DNA from: Gammaproteobacteria bacterium
GTDB taxonomy: Bacteria; Pseudomonadota; Gammaproteobacteria; Pseudomonadales; Azotimanducaceae
Reading direction: 5' to 3'
Assembly: GCA_002684495.1 (NCBI GenBank)
Contig: NYVG01000005.1
Span: 1 to 64,000, forward strand
Length of the DNA: 64,000 nucleotides
Shown here: positions 17,485 through 25,759 of the stretch, piece by piece
Layout of the letters: each line of letters opens with the position of its first letter
Position numbering within the stretch: position 1 is the first letter of the stretch
The notes under the pieces: model-generated
What the model was told of the DNA's origin: nothing
Seen by the model: the letters and a program-made list of their open reading frames with translations, nothing else
The model's database searches: none
Made by a program: the position numbers and the translations under genes

Positions 17485-17883
17485 ATGTCAGCAACCAAAT
17501 CACAGCCACAACACTATCTGGATCGCGCCGCTATGTGGTTGTCGGGTTTGTGTTTAGTGCATTGTCTGGCACTACCGCTGGCCGTGCTGTTAACGCCAGC
17601 CATGAGCCAATGGCTCGAAGCTACAGAAACCGCAACCCATTGGATACTTTTCGGTATCGCTATACCGATTAGCGTGATCGCTCTGGCGCAAGGCTATCGG
17701 CGTCTGCGTAGCATAATGACCCTATTACTCGGCGGCATCGGCTTGCTATTGATGCTGGTCGCCGTGAGCCATGTTTTTGGTCGCGAAATGGAAGTTCTAC
17801 TGACCGTCATCGGTGTGACCGCAGTGCTGTTTGCACATCTGCGTAACCTCCTCGGACATCAAGCGCTACATGCCAAAACCTAA
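17485..17883 (+). CDS. MerC-domain inner-membrane protein
   Basis: A 132-residue protein with four hydrophobic helices and the MerC pattern: LDRAAMWLSGLCLVHCLALPLAVLL near the N-terminus contains the paired cysteines (Cys27 and Cys31) in the first helix. MerC transports mercuric ions in mer operons, but chromosomal homologues without merR, merA or merP nearby, as here, have unknown roles, possibly another soft metal. It is 27 bases before the cysteine synthase gene on the same strand. Confidence 0.8.
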   Translation: MSATKSQPQHYLDRAAMWLSGLCLVHCLALPLAVLLTPAMSQWLEATETATHWILFGIAIPISVIALAQGYRRLRSIMTLLLGGIGLLLMLVAVSHVFGREMEVLLTVIGVTAVLFAHLRNLLGHQALHAKT

Positions 17884-17910
17884 CGCCCGCATTAACTTTT
17901 TGGAGCACTT

Positions 17911-18864
17911 ATGAGATACGACAATATCCTACAGACCATTGGTAATACGCCCGTGGTTAAACTGAATCGCATCGCACCTGCTGATGTTGACATGTACGTG
18001 AAGGTAGAATCATTTAACCCCATGGCGTCGGTAAAAGACCGCCTCGCCTACGCGATCATTAAAGATGCGCGAGACAGCGGCGCCCTAGAGCCTGGCCAAA
18101 CCGTGATTGAGGCCACCTCCGGCAACACGGGAATAGCATTAGCAATGGTCTGTGCCGTACTAGGACACCCATTTGTTGCCACCATGGTTGAGACATTCTC
18201 CATCGAACGGCGCAAGGTTATGCGAGCCTTAGGTGCCAAGGTCATCCTGACCCCCGCAGCAGAGCGTGGCAGTGGCATGGTGCGCAAGGCCGAAGAGTTA
18301 GCAGAACAGCACGGCTGGTTCCTGGCACAGCAGTTCCAGAACCCAGCAAACCCAACCTATCACGCAAGCACCACCGGGCCCGAGATCTTGCGTGACTTCG
18401 CAGGGGACAGACTCGACTACTGGGTAACCGGCTGGGGCACCGGCGGCACGTTGTCTGGCGCCGGTCGAACCCTAAAAGCCGCGCGCCCCGACCTTAAGAT
18501 TGTTGCCGCCGAACCAGAGCAAGCGGCGCTGTTATCCGGTGGAGATTGGTCTCCACATAAAATCCAGGGCTGGACACCTGACTTTATCCCCGACGTTCTC
18601 GATCGTGACATCGCCGACCAAATCGTTCCCGTAAACGAAGATGAATCGATGCAATGTGCCCTTCGCCTTGGTCAGGAAGAGGGCATATTTGTGGGTATCT
18701 CGGCGGGCGGCACACTCAATGCTGCGTTGAAAATTGCTGAGCATGCCGAGCCAGGCAGCGTTATTTTGACCATGCTAGCCGATACCGCTGAGCGCTATCT
18801 TTCGACCCCCTTATTCGCCAACATCAATGAAGGATCGGACGACGATTGGCTTGCGAGCCTGTAG
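17911..18864 (+). CDS. cysK: Cysteine synthase (O-acetylserine sulfhydrylase)
   Basis: PLP enzyme making cysteine from O-acetylserine and sulfide. PLP lysine is Lys42 in PMASVKDRLAY; the phosphate/substrate loop TSGNTG is at 69-74; the later GTGGTLSGAGR glycine-rich loop is also present. Length 317 residues. The family covers CysK, CysM and cystathionine beta-synthase-like enzymes; IGNTPVVKLNR and the SIERRKVMRALGAK segment favour CysK, but CysM cannot be excluded. GGAG ribosome binding site. It ends six bases before the convergent flavoprotein gene. Confidence 0.88.
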   Translation: MRYDNILQTIGNTPVVKLNRIAPADVDMYVKVESFNPMASVKDRLAYAIIKDARDSGALEPGQTVIEATSGNTGIALAMVCAVLGHPFVATMVETFSIERRKVMRALGAKVILTPAAERGSGMVRKAEELAEQHGWFLAQQFQNPANPTYHASTTGPEILRDFAGDRLDYWVTGWGTGGTLSGAGRTLKAARPDLKIVAAEPEQAALLSGGDWSPHKIQGWTPDFIPDVLDRDIADQIVPVNEDESMQCALRLGQEEGIFVGISAGGTLNAALKIAEHAEPGSVILTMLADTAERYLSTPLFANINEGSDDDWLASL

Positions 18865-18870
18865 GCGACG

Positions 18871-20013
18871 TCAACGCAACAGCTGCGGGTAATCGAGTTC
18901 TGCCCCCCAGTGCACCTGGGCGACACTGGCATAGCGCGATTCATTGACGAAGCCATGGTGCCTGAGCGTTTCCATATCGCGGCCAATGCGCTCCAGCGTT
19001 TCGCCCTTGGTCACCGTAGTAGTGGCAGCAATGTCAGCCCCGTGGCGAACGGCCTCGGCGCTGGCTTGCACCGCATGGGTACCCGCTAGGTAAAGATCCG
19101 CACGGTCAATATCAATGGCATCCTTACCCGACTCCGCCCGCGCCCAGGTCTGCTCTAGGCCCTGAAAAAACAAAAGTCGCGCCGAGCGGTATAAGGCCAA
19201 AGCCTTGCCGAAATGCATTTGTGCAATAGTGCGCTCGCGTAACTTGCCGGCACTGCCGCCGGGTGTTTTATCGCCCACCATCGCCGCGACTAAGTCGAGA
19301 CTGCGAGCAGCCAAACTCAGAGCGACCGGGACGTATGTGGCGAAGACGATTCTTGACGGACAACGGTATAGCGTGCCCTGATAAAGAGCATTGGCACCAG
19401 CCTGAGGGTTAGGAATTACCACCTGTAATTCCGGCACTGCTAATTCCTTTACCACTACATCGCTGCTGCCAGAACCGCGCATGCCAAGCGTGTCCCAATT
19501 TTGTTCGATGGAACATCGCGCTAATGGCATCACTGCCATCCCAGGCGTATTGTCAATTAATACTGGCGACAGCAGCCAAGTCGCATGATCACAGCCACTG
19601 ACGAAACGCTGCCGACCATTAATGACATACCCGCCATCACATGGCACAGCCTGCAAAGGCGTGTGGCCGCTGGCCGCCACCAGCGTATCTGGATCATCCG
19701 CCCATAGCCGCTCGACTAACGCTTGGGGCCATTGCGCGGCCATCAATCGAGCGGCATTAAAGACCATGACATGCCATGCCGCAGCGGTGTCAGCGACTGC
19801 CAGCTTTTCGCAAGCCAAGGCACAGGTCACTGGATCAACCTCAAGGCCGCCGAGAGAACGTGGCAAAAACAACCTAGGCACTTGTGCGTCAATCAGCGCC
19901 TGAAACGCAGCATCATGCAAACGGCAGTGTTGCTCGGCCCAGCCCGCATACTGCTCGATGGTTCCGCATACCGAGCCGATTCGTTCCAAAACCTCAGCGC
20001 GATCAAACGTCAT
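18871..20013 (-). CDS. Acyl-CoA dehydrogenase-fold flavoprotein (possibly monooxygenase-type)
   Basis: A 380-residue protein with the ACAD fold. N-terminal helices end in LFLPRSLGGLEVDP; the beta domain has YVINGRQRFVSGCDHATWLL; the C-terminal domain ends with VTKGETLERIGRDMETLRHHGFVNESRYA. The segment pattern resembles the HsaA / flavin-dependent hydroxylase branch as much as true dehydrogenases, so the reaction could be hydroxylation with a partner reductase. GAGGAGGG is an excellent ribosome binding site for the ATG at 20013. The 335-base upstream gap carries a LexA-like box about 200 bases away. Confidence 0.78.
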   Translation of the reverse strand: MTFDRAEVLERIGSVCGTIEQYAGWAEQHCRLHDAAFQALIDAQVPRLFLPRSLGGLEVDPVTCALACEKLAVADTAAAWHVMVFNAARLMAAQWPQALVERLWADDPDTLVAASGHTPLQAVPCDGGYVINGRQRFVSGCDHATWLLSPVLIDNTPGMAVMPLARCSIEQNWDTLGMRGSGSSDVVVKELAVPELQVVIPNPQAGANALYQGTLYRCPSRIVFATYVPVALSLAARSLDLVAAMVGDKTPGGSAGKLRERTIAQMHFGKALALYRSARLLFFQGLEQTWARAESGKDAIDIDRADLYLAGTHAVQASAEAVRHGADIAATTTVTKGETLERIGRDMETLRHHGFVNESRYASVAQVHWGAELDYPQLLR

Positions 20014-20348
20014 TGTCCCTCCTCATCACGGATAAACTACTCAAAACGCACCCAATGAAGGCCATCTAGACCTCCACAAAGTGAAGAAATTATGGATTGG
20101 GTTCATCTAACACGCTGACGCATAACAAAATTTTTTTGTGCTCCTACAAAAACGCATTTGCCCTCTTCTTTTTGTAATACATCTTCCGTATTCTTTGAAC
20201 CCTCACTAGCCGCAGCTGTATGCATATACAGTGCTAATTTCCTCGGCAGGGCGATTACACGACATGCAGTTCGGCTAGCTGAGGCCAACCCTTCTCCTGC
20301 ATCCGTAACACCCCATACGCTCCAGTTTATGCGGCCTTCATCGGGCGA
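20014..20348. other. 335-base gap without a supported gene
   Basis: Lies between the flavoprotein start and the cysQ stop, both on the minus strand. It contains a LexA-like palindrome and an AT-rich weak dyad near 20121-20141. Short open frames exist on both strands (about 60 codons) but none has a ribosome binding site with a recognisable product. On the minus strand, GAAGAGGGCAA precedes an ATG at 20157 that would give only 16 residues. Confidence 0.6.
20216..20231. promoter_or_regulatory. LexA (SOS) box
   Basis: The 16-base element CTGTATGCATATACAG fits the gammaproteobacterial LexA consensus CTGTATATATATACAG, with perfect CTGT and ACAG ends and an alternating purine-pyrimidine core; an extra GTG follows as in the extended consensus. 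The only full-length gene in the correct position on the minus strand is the flavoprotein starting 203 bases away; no rightward gene starts nearby. Function is inferred from sequence only. Confidence 0.6.
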
Positions 20349-21206
20349 TCAGTCTTGAGCCTGTGGTGGTAGCGGTGGCAATACTTGAGACCAAGGAAAT
20401 TGAGCATCCGCAACCGCAATAAATTCGGGGTTCAAGATGCTCTCTTTACTGTTATAGGTGAGCGCGGAGCCGTCACCGCAAAACACCCGGCCGCCGGCCG
20501 CGCACAGCACCGCCTGAGCAGCGCCAATGTCCCACTCACTTGTGGGCCCCAGGCGGGGATAGATGTCAGCCTCACCAGCAGCAAGTGCGCACAACTTTAG
20601 CGAACTGCCCACTGGTCTTCGCTGCATTGCCGGAAATTGTTCGCCAATCATTTCCAGATAACGCTCTAAACGAGCGCCGCCATGATTACGGCTCGCAACC
20701 ACGGTCAGCTCGGTGTCCTGCTCAAAGCGTTGTTTGCCCTGTAGAGACGTGCGCCCCTGAGCATTTTCAACCCACGCGGAGCCCGCTGGAACATTGCCAA
20801 AATAAACCTGATCTTGAACAGGCACTCCTACCCAACCGAGCACTGGCGTATGGTTTTCTATCAAGGCTATGTTCACTGTAAACTCGCCATTACGGTTAAC
20901 AAACTCTTTGGTTCCATCTAAGGGATCTACCAGCCAGTAGCGCGCCCAACCGCTGCGCTCACTGAAATCCGGCAGTGCTGATTCCTCCGAAATAATAGGG
21001 ATATCCGGCGCCAAGCGCTGCAAACCTTCTGCAATGACGGCATGGGCAGCAAGATCTGCCTGGGTCAATGGCGATTCGTCTTGTTTAGTTTCTACCGCAA
21101 AGTCTGAATTGTAGACTTGTAAAATTTCTTCCCCAGCACGACGCACGATGTCCATTAACGCTGGATTGTGCTCATCTGCGAGCGCCATAGTCGTTGGGCT
21201 ATTCAT
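20349..21206 (-). CDS. cysQ: 3'(2'),5'-bisphosphate nucleotidase
   Basis: Removes the 3' phosphate from PAP, a by-product of sulfate assimilation. Inositol-monophosphatase fold, with metal motifs SEES (Glu74-Glu75) and WLVDPLDGTKEF at 91-102, and the C-terminal WDIGAAQAVL motif. Start set at 21206 (MNSPTTMALADE), two bases after the nudE stop; a longer in-frame start would lie inside nudE. About 285 residues, slightly longer than E. coli CysQ. The nudE-cysQ pairing divergent from yrfG matches the Pseudomonas arrangement. Confidence 0.92.
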   Translation of the reverse strand: MNSPTTMALADEHNPALMDIVRRAGEEILQVYNSDFAVETKQDESPLTQADLAAHAVIAEGLQRLAPDIPIISEESALPDFSERSGWARYWLVDPLDGTKEFVNRNGEFTVNIALIENHTPVLGWVGVPVQDQVYFGNVPAGSAWVENAQGRTSLQGKQRFEQDTELTVVASRNHGGARLERYLEMIGEQFPAMQRRPVGSSLKLCALAAGEADIYPRLGPTSEWDIGAAQAVLCAAGGRVFCGDGSALTYNSKESILNPEFIAVADAQFPWSQVLPPLPPQAQD

Positions 21207-21208
21207 AA

Positions 21209-21787
21209 TCAGTTTTCTCGTTTTGTTGATTCTTTCGAGGCATCCAGTAGCTGCGAAAATAACGGTCGACATAATACTAGGGCCGCAATCGCTCGAGCTT
21301 CGCAAAACTCCTCACTGCTTAACAGTTCATCCAGACGCTGCAGCGGCCAAGGCACCAATTCAATGGGTTCAGGTTCGTCGCCTTGCAACTGCTTGGGATA
21401 AAGATCAGTCGCAAAAACTACGTTGATAGCAAATCCCATGTGGCCGGGAGCCAAAGTCAGGCGCTTTATAAACTCGGCATGTTTGGCGGCAAAGCCTGCT
21501 TCTTCAGCTAATTCACGACTGGCCGCCGCTTCCAAGCTTTCTTCCGGCTCGACCAAGCCCTTTGGTAACGTCAGCTGCATCTCATGAAAGCCGGCAGCGT
21601 ACTCGCGTATCAACAGCAGTTCATTTTGCGCATTCACCGCGACAACGATGACGCCCTCCGCGCCACCGGCTGGCAGACGCTCGTAACGACGTTCCACGCC
21701 ATTACTAAAACGCAGGTCGAGCGCTTCTATTTTGAAGAACCGGGTGGTGGCAAGAGTTTCGGTGGCAATAATCTCGGGTAACGGCAT
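21209..21787 (-). CDS. nudE: ADP compounds hydrolase
   Basis: Nudix hydrolase acting on ADP-ribose, AP3A and NADH. The Nudix box spans about 77-99: GLVEPEESLEAAASRELAEE, then AGF, with the catalytic Glu residues intact. 192 residues, normal for NudE, and the EPIELVPW segment after the box is typical. Upstream gene of the nudE-cysQ pair; divergent from yrfG over a 160-base promoter region. Confidence 0.92.
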   Translation of the reverse strand: MPLPEIIATETLATTRFFKIEALDLRFSNGVERRYERLPAGGAEGVIVVAVNAQNELLLIREYAAGFHEMQLTLPKGLVEPEESLEAAASRELAEEAGFAAKHAEFIKRLTLAPGHMGFAINVVFATDLYPKQLQGDEPEPIELVPWPLQRLDELLSSEEFCEARAIAALVLCRPLFSQLLDASKESTKREN

Positions 21788-21947
21788 AGTCTAAATCACA
21801 GTCTCTACACGGGTGGCTCGGCAAGCTTTAGGTCTATTTTGGAACTACGAATCAGCATTCTGATCCGCCAGCTCGGTAGTATAGACACCTGCACGCCTGC
21901 GAGCGTTACTATATCGCACTGCCACTCCCAATCATCGGAGCACTTTT

Positions 21948-22622
21948 TTGTCAGCAACCAAGTCAGCCATTAATTGGCAGGACATCGATACCGTACTACT
22001 CGATATCGACGGCACCTTACTCGACCTGCATTACGACAACTTCGTTTGGGATCAGGTCGTACCTGAAGCCTATGCACGGCTCAAACAGTTATCCTATGCG
22101 GAAGCTAAAGAGCAGCTATTTGCACAGATGCACCAAGTGCTGGGCAGCATAGAGTTCTACAGCTTTGACTTCTGGCAACAACAGACGGGGCTAGATATCA
22201 CCGACCTGCATCGGCAACATTCGCGCCTCATTGGCTTCCGTGCTGACGCGGAAACGTTCCTTGATTGGCTCGGGGCGAGCGAGCTTCGCGCAATCATAGC
22301 GACGAATGCCGACCACAACTCATTGCAGATAAAAGAAAGCGTGATGGGGCTGTCCAAACGAGTCGACCAAATCTACTCAAGCCAGGACTTTAGCTGCCCT
22401 AAAGAAAATCAGGATTTCTGGCAACAATTACAGAAACAATGCGGCTTCGACCCGCAACGAACCCTATTTTTGGACGACACCGAACGCGTACTAAATGCCG
22501 CCGCTGAGTTCGGCATCCGCGAGGTATGGCATGTCCGCACCCCCGATTCTCAGCGCGGCCCACGACCAGAATCTATCCATCCCAGCCTAGATCAATTTCA
22601 TGAAATCTATCCTGCCGTTTAG
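21948..22622 (+). CDS. yrfG: GMP/IMP nucleotidase, HAD family
   Basis: HAD phosphatase that dephosphorylates purine mononucleotides. Motif I LLDIDGTLLD gives Asp19 and Asp21; motif II is IIATNAD; motif III/IV LFLDDTERVL. 224 residues. The start appears to be TTG at 21948: ATCGGAG lies seven bases upstream and the sequence that follows (MSATKSAINWQDIDTVLLD) is family-like, with no ATG before motif I. Six bases separate it from hslR. Confidence 0.9.
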   Translation: MSATKSAINWQDIDTVLLDIDGTLLDLHYDNFVWDQVVPEAYARLKQLSYAEAKEQLFAQMHQVLGSIEFYSFDFWQQQTGLDITDLHRQHSRLIGFRADAETFLDWLGASELRAIIATNADHNSLQIKESVMGLSKRVDQIYSSQDFSCPKENQDFWQQLQKQCGFDPQRTLFLDDTERVLNAAAEFGIREVWHVRTPDSQRGPRPESIHPSLDQFHEIYPAV

Positions 22623-22627
22623 TCCTC

Positions 22628-23053
22628 ATGTCAGTCATGGATGAGACCGCGAGCGTACGCATTGACCGTTGGCTATGGGCCGCGCGATTTTACCGAACGC
22701 GATCGTTGGCCAAGTCCGCGGTCGCCGGCGGCAAAGTACACGTCGACGATCAGCGGGTTAAGCCTGCTAAAGAACTACGCATTGGCCAAACGGTTCGCAT
22801 CAACAAGGACGGAGTAGTTTTCACGGTTGTTGTGCAAGTACTAAGCGAGCAACGAGGCTCAGCGACGATAGCGCAATCACTTTACGAAGAAACAGCGGAC
22901 AGCATCGAGTTGCGTCAAGCAGCGATTAGCGAGCGGCGCATGAGCCGGGCTGGATTACACATTCCCGCACAACGCCCGGATAAACGCGACCGACGCGCCC
23001 GCAATCAACTGCGCGATCTTGATCAGCACTGGTCCGACGAAACACAGCACTGA
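22628..23053 (+). CDS. hslR: Ribosome-associated heat-shock protein Hsp15
   Basis: S4-domain RNA-binding protein that recycles stalled 50S subunits carrying nascent chain. The S4 motif is IRIDRWLWAARFYRTRSLA and VAGGKVHVDDQRVKPAKEL, residues about 10-50. The C-terminus is basic (RPDKRDRRARNQLRDL), as in E. coli Hsp15. 141 residues. Part of yrfG-hslR-hslO, a conserved heat-shock unit. Confidence 0.92.
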   Translation: MSVMDETASVRIDRWLWAARFYRTRSLAKSAVAGGKVHVDDQRVKPAKELRIGQTVRINKDGVVFTVVVQVLSEQRGSATIAQSLYEETADSIELRQAAISERRMSRAGLHIPAQRPDKRDRRARNQLRDLDQHWSDETQH

Positions 23054-23075
23054 ACTATCATCGAGGCGCTATACA

Positions 23076-23966
23076 ATGGACTTACTTCAACGTTTCAGCT
23101 TTCAGGGACTGCCTATTCGCGGCCAATGGGTGCGCCTAACTGAAACCCTTAGTGGCATTGCCCAGTATCAAAATTATCCGCCCGAGGTACAGGCGCTGCT
23201 TGGGGAAATGTTCGCCGCGGTAACCATGGTTGCGGACAACTTGAAATTTTCGGGCGCAGTGTCGCTGCAATCTCAGGGCGATGGGGCATTGATTCGTAGC
23301 CTAGCCGAGTGTCGCGATCAGCAATATCTGCGCGGAATTGCCCATCTGGCAGAGGACTTAACAGCATCACCCAGTAACAATGGCCTTGCCGACTGGCTCG
23401 GCAACGGCCAGCTTGCGCTATCGCTGTTACCAGATAAAACCACTGGTATGAACCCATACCAAGGCCTCGTCGCGATCGATTCAAGGGGTCTGGCTGCGAG
23501 CTTAGAAGGTTATTTTGCAAACTCAGAGCAACTGCAAACGCGCCTGCACTTCGCCTCTGCTCGTGGTGCCACCACCGGCCTGCTATTACAACGATTGCCA
23601 GATGCGCCCGACGCACTAGAGGCCACAATCACCCAAGCAGAGGACGACTGGCAAACATTGACCACCTTGGCGGCGTCGGTAACAGAGGCAGAACTGGTCA
23701 GTCTGCCAGCGGAACAAATGCTCAACCGCCTATTCCATGAATACCCGTGCGAACTCTATAGCCCTCGAGCCTTGAGTTTTCGCTGCACATGTTCGCCAGA
23801 AAAAAGCGATGAGACATTGATGGTGCTCGGACGCGAAGACTTACTGACACTTGCCGCCGAATTGCCCGTAATACACGTGGACTGCGAATTTTGCGGCAAG
23901 CGCTATGCCTACGACCAAACAGCGGTGGATGCACTTTTGGCAAAGCGAGCTGCCGCACTACATTAG
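23076..23966 (+). CDS. hslO: Redox-regulated chaperone Hsp33
   Basis: Holdase chaperone activated by oxidation. The C-terminal zinc site is complete: CTC (Cys237, Cys239) and CEFC (Cys270, Cys273). The N-terminal domain begins MDLLQRFSF. I place the start at 23076; the longer in-frame start at 23019 lies within hslR. 296 residues, normal. Located directly downstream of hslR and upstream of pckA, as in other gammaproteobacteria. Confidence 0.93.
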   Translation: MDLLQRFSFQGLPIRGQWVRLTETLSGIAQYQNYPPEVQALLGEMFAAVTMVADNLKFSGAVSLQSQGDGALIRSLAECRDQQYLRGIAHLAEDLTASPSNNGLADWLGNGQLALSLLPDKTTGMNPYQGLVAIDSRGLAASLEGYFANSEQLQTRLHFASARGATTGLLLQRLPDAPDALEATITQAEDDWQTLTTLAASVTEAELVSLPAEQMLNRLFHEYPCELYSPRALSFRCTCSPEKSDETLMVLGREDLLTLAAELPVIHVDCEFCGKRYAYDQTAVDALLAKRAAALH

Positions 23967-24100
23967 TGAGGAAAGAACAGCCTGAGCACGATTTACACTG
24001 CAGTAATATGGTCAGAAACATAGAATTTAGTTAATAACAACTGTTCTCATTACGAATGCCTCTGGCATAATCTCGTGCCCTTTACCGGTAGCAATTCATC

Positions 24101-25660
24101 ATGGCTGTTAATACAGATTCAAACCCAGCAACCAGCACCCACGAGAATTTATCTTCGGCCCAACTGGCGGCGCAATCTATCCTGCGTAGCGAAGGAACTT
24201 TTGCCAGCAATGGCGCTATCGTGGTGGAAACAGGTGCACGCACCGGCCGCTCGCCAAAGGATCGATTTATCGTAGACGAACCTTCCACATCCGAATTTAT
24301 CGATTGGGGTGAAGTGAATCAGCCCATCGACGGTGAAATTTTCGATCGCCTATGGGACCGTGTGCATGTGCACTTGAATGAAACCGAAACGTTTCTTTCC
24401 AACCTGCATGTGGGGGCGGATCCGGAACACTATTTGGCAATAGAGGTGAACACGGAATACGCGTGGCATAGCCTTTTTGGGCGATCTTTGTTCATCGTTC
24501 CAGAGCACTACAATCCGCACAACAAAGAAGTCTGGCAGATCTTTAACGCCCCTAACTTCCAGTGCCAGCCGGAACGCGACGGCACCAATAGCGATGGCAC
24601 AGTTATGATTAACTTTGCCCAGCGCAAAGTATTGATTGCCGGTATGCGCTACGCCGGCGAAATGAAGAAGTCTATGTTTTCAGTGCTGAACTTCTTACTG
24701 CCTGAGAAAGATGTTTTACCAATGCACTGTTCAGCAAATATGGGCGACGAGGGCGACGTGACCTTATTTTTCGGGTTGTCTGGCACCGGTAAAACAACCT
24801 TGTCCGCAGACCCGAACCGGCTATTGATCGGCGATGACGAACACGGTTGGGGGCGCGGCACGGTGTTCAATTTTGAGGGTGGCTGCTATGCAAAGTGCAT
24901 TGACTTAAGTCGCGAGAATGAACCGGTAATTTTCGACGCTATTCGCTTTGGCGCTATCGTGGAAAATGTGATCATCGATGCAGAAACCAGCGAACCAGAC
25001 TATACCGACAGTTCTTTGACCGAAAATACCCGAGCCTGTTATCCGCGCACCAATATCGCAGAGAAAGTGCCGGAGAACCGCGGCGGTGAGCCTAACAACA
25101 TTATTTTTCTGACCTGTGATGTCAGCGGCGTGCTGCCGCCAGTGGCGATTTTGTCTAAGGAAGCTGCTGCTTATCACTTTTTATCAGGCTACACGGCCCA
25201 AGTCGGATCAACCGAAGTCGGGTCGACTGAAGCCTATAAAGCAACGTTTTCTACTTGTTTTGGCGCACCATTTTTCCCGCGCCCAGCAGGTGTCTACGCC
25301 AAGCTGTTAATCAAACGCATTGAAGAGTTCGGCTCTAGGGTGTTCTTGGTTAACACTGGCTGGACGGGCGGTAGCTATGGAGTCGGCAGCCGGTTCAAAA
25401 TTCCAGTAACCCGCTCGATCATCGCAGCAATTCAGAGCGGTCAGTTACACGAAACCGCCACTACCCACTTAGCGGGATTTAACCTGGATATTCCTCAAGC
25501 TGTGCCCGGGGTAGACAGCGCACTACTGAACCCCCGAGAAACCTGGGCAGATAGCAACGCTTATGACGAGGCTGCAGCAGCGCTGGTGAGCAAATTCGTC
25601 GCGAACTTCGCCAAGTTTGAAGTTGAGGACAGCATTATCGCGGCTGGCCCCCAGGCCTAA
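24101..25660 (+). CDS. pckA: Phosphoenolpyruvate carboxykinase (ATP)
   Basis: Converts oxaloacetate and ATP to PEP, the entry into gluconeogenesis. P-loop [11 protein letters not shown] at 225-235, preceded by the metal-binding HCSANMG segment at 209-215 and followed by [12 protein letters not shown] site [11 protein letters not shown] and [10 protein letters not shown] are also intact. 519 residues, normal. The 134-base upstream gap contains a CATAAT that may be part of its -10 element. A weak stem-loop overlaps its stop codon. Confidence 0.95.
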   Translation: MAVNTDSNPATSTHENLSSAQLAAQSILRSEGTFASNGAIVVETGARTGRSPKDRFIVDEPSTSEFIDWGEVNQPIDGEIFDRLWDRVHVHLNETETFLSNLHVGADPEHYLAIEVNTEYAWHSLFGRSLFIVPEHYNPHNKEVWQIFNAPNFQCQPERDGTNSDGTVMINFAQRKVLIAGMRYAGEMKKSMFSVLNFLLPEKDVLPMHCSANMGDEGDVTLFFGLSGTGKTTLSADPNRLLIGDDEHGWGRGTVFNFEGGCYAKCIDLSRENEPVIFDAIRFGAIVENVIIDAETSEPDYTDSSLTENTRACYPRTNIAEKVPENRGGEPNNIIFLTCDVSGVLPPVAILSKEAAAYHFLSGYTAQVGSTEVGSTEAYKATFSTCFGAPFFPRPAGVYAKLLIKRIEEFGSRVFLVNTGWTGGSYGVGSRFKIPVTRSIIAAIQSGQLHETATTHLAGFNLDIPQAVPGVDSALLNPRETWADSNAYDEAAAALVSKFVANFAKFEVEDSIIAAGPQA

Positions 25661-25680
25661 AGACGCTTTGGCCTCTTTCT
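25653..25680 (+). terminator. Possible terminator overlapping the pckA stop
   Basis: AGGCCTAAAG and CTTTGGCCT form a nine-pair stem with one bulge around an ACG loop, followed by the pyrimidine-rich CTTTCT. The stop codon lies in the left arm. The T-tract is poor, so termination would be partial. Confidence 0.4.
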
Positions 25681-25759
25681 GGTTTGATGATTGCTGGCCG
25701 GTAATCGGCCGACATGCCAACCAAATAGATGGCTCAGGCGCGGTCGGGGAGGACGGCGG

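Noticed and set aside
17485-17883. Mercury-resistance operon
   Set aside because: Only a MerC-like protein is present; merA, merP, merT and merR are not seen nearby.
20121-20141. AT-rich dyad ACAAAATTTTTTTGT as terminator
   Set aside because: Only A-T pairs with mismatches and no GC stem; too weak for an intrinsic terminator.
23149-23628. 159-codon minus-strand open frame
   Set aside because: Antisense to hslO; composition is that of a shadow frame.
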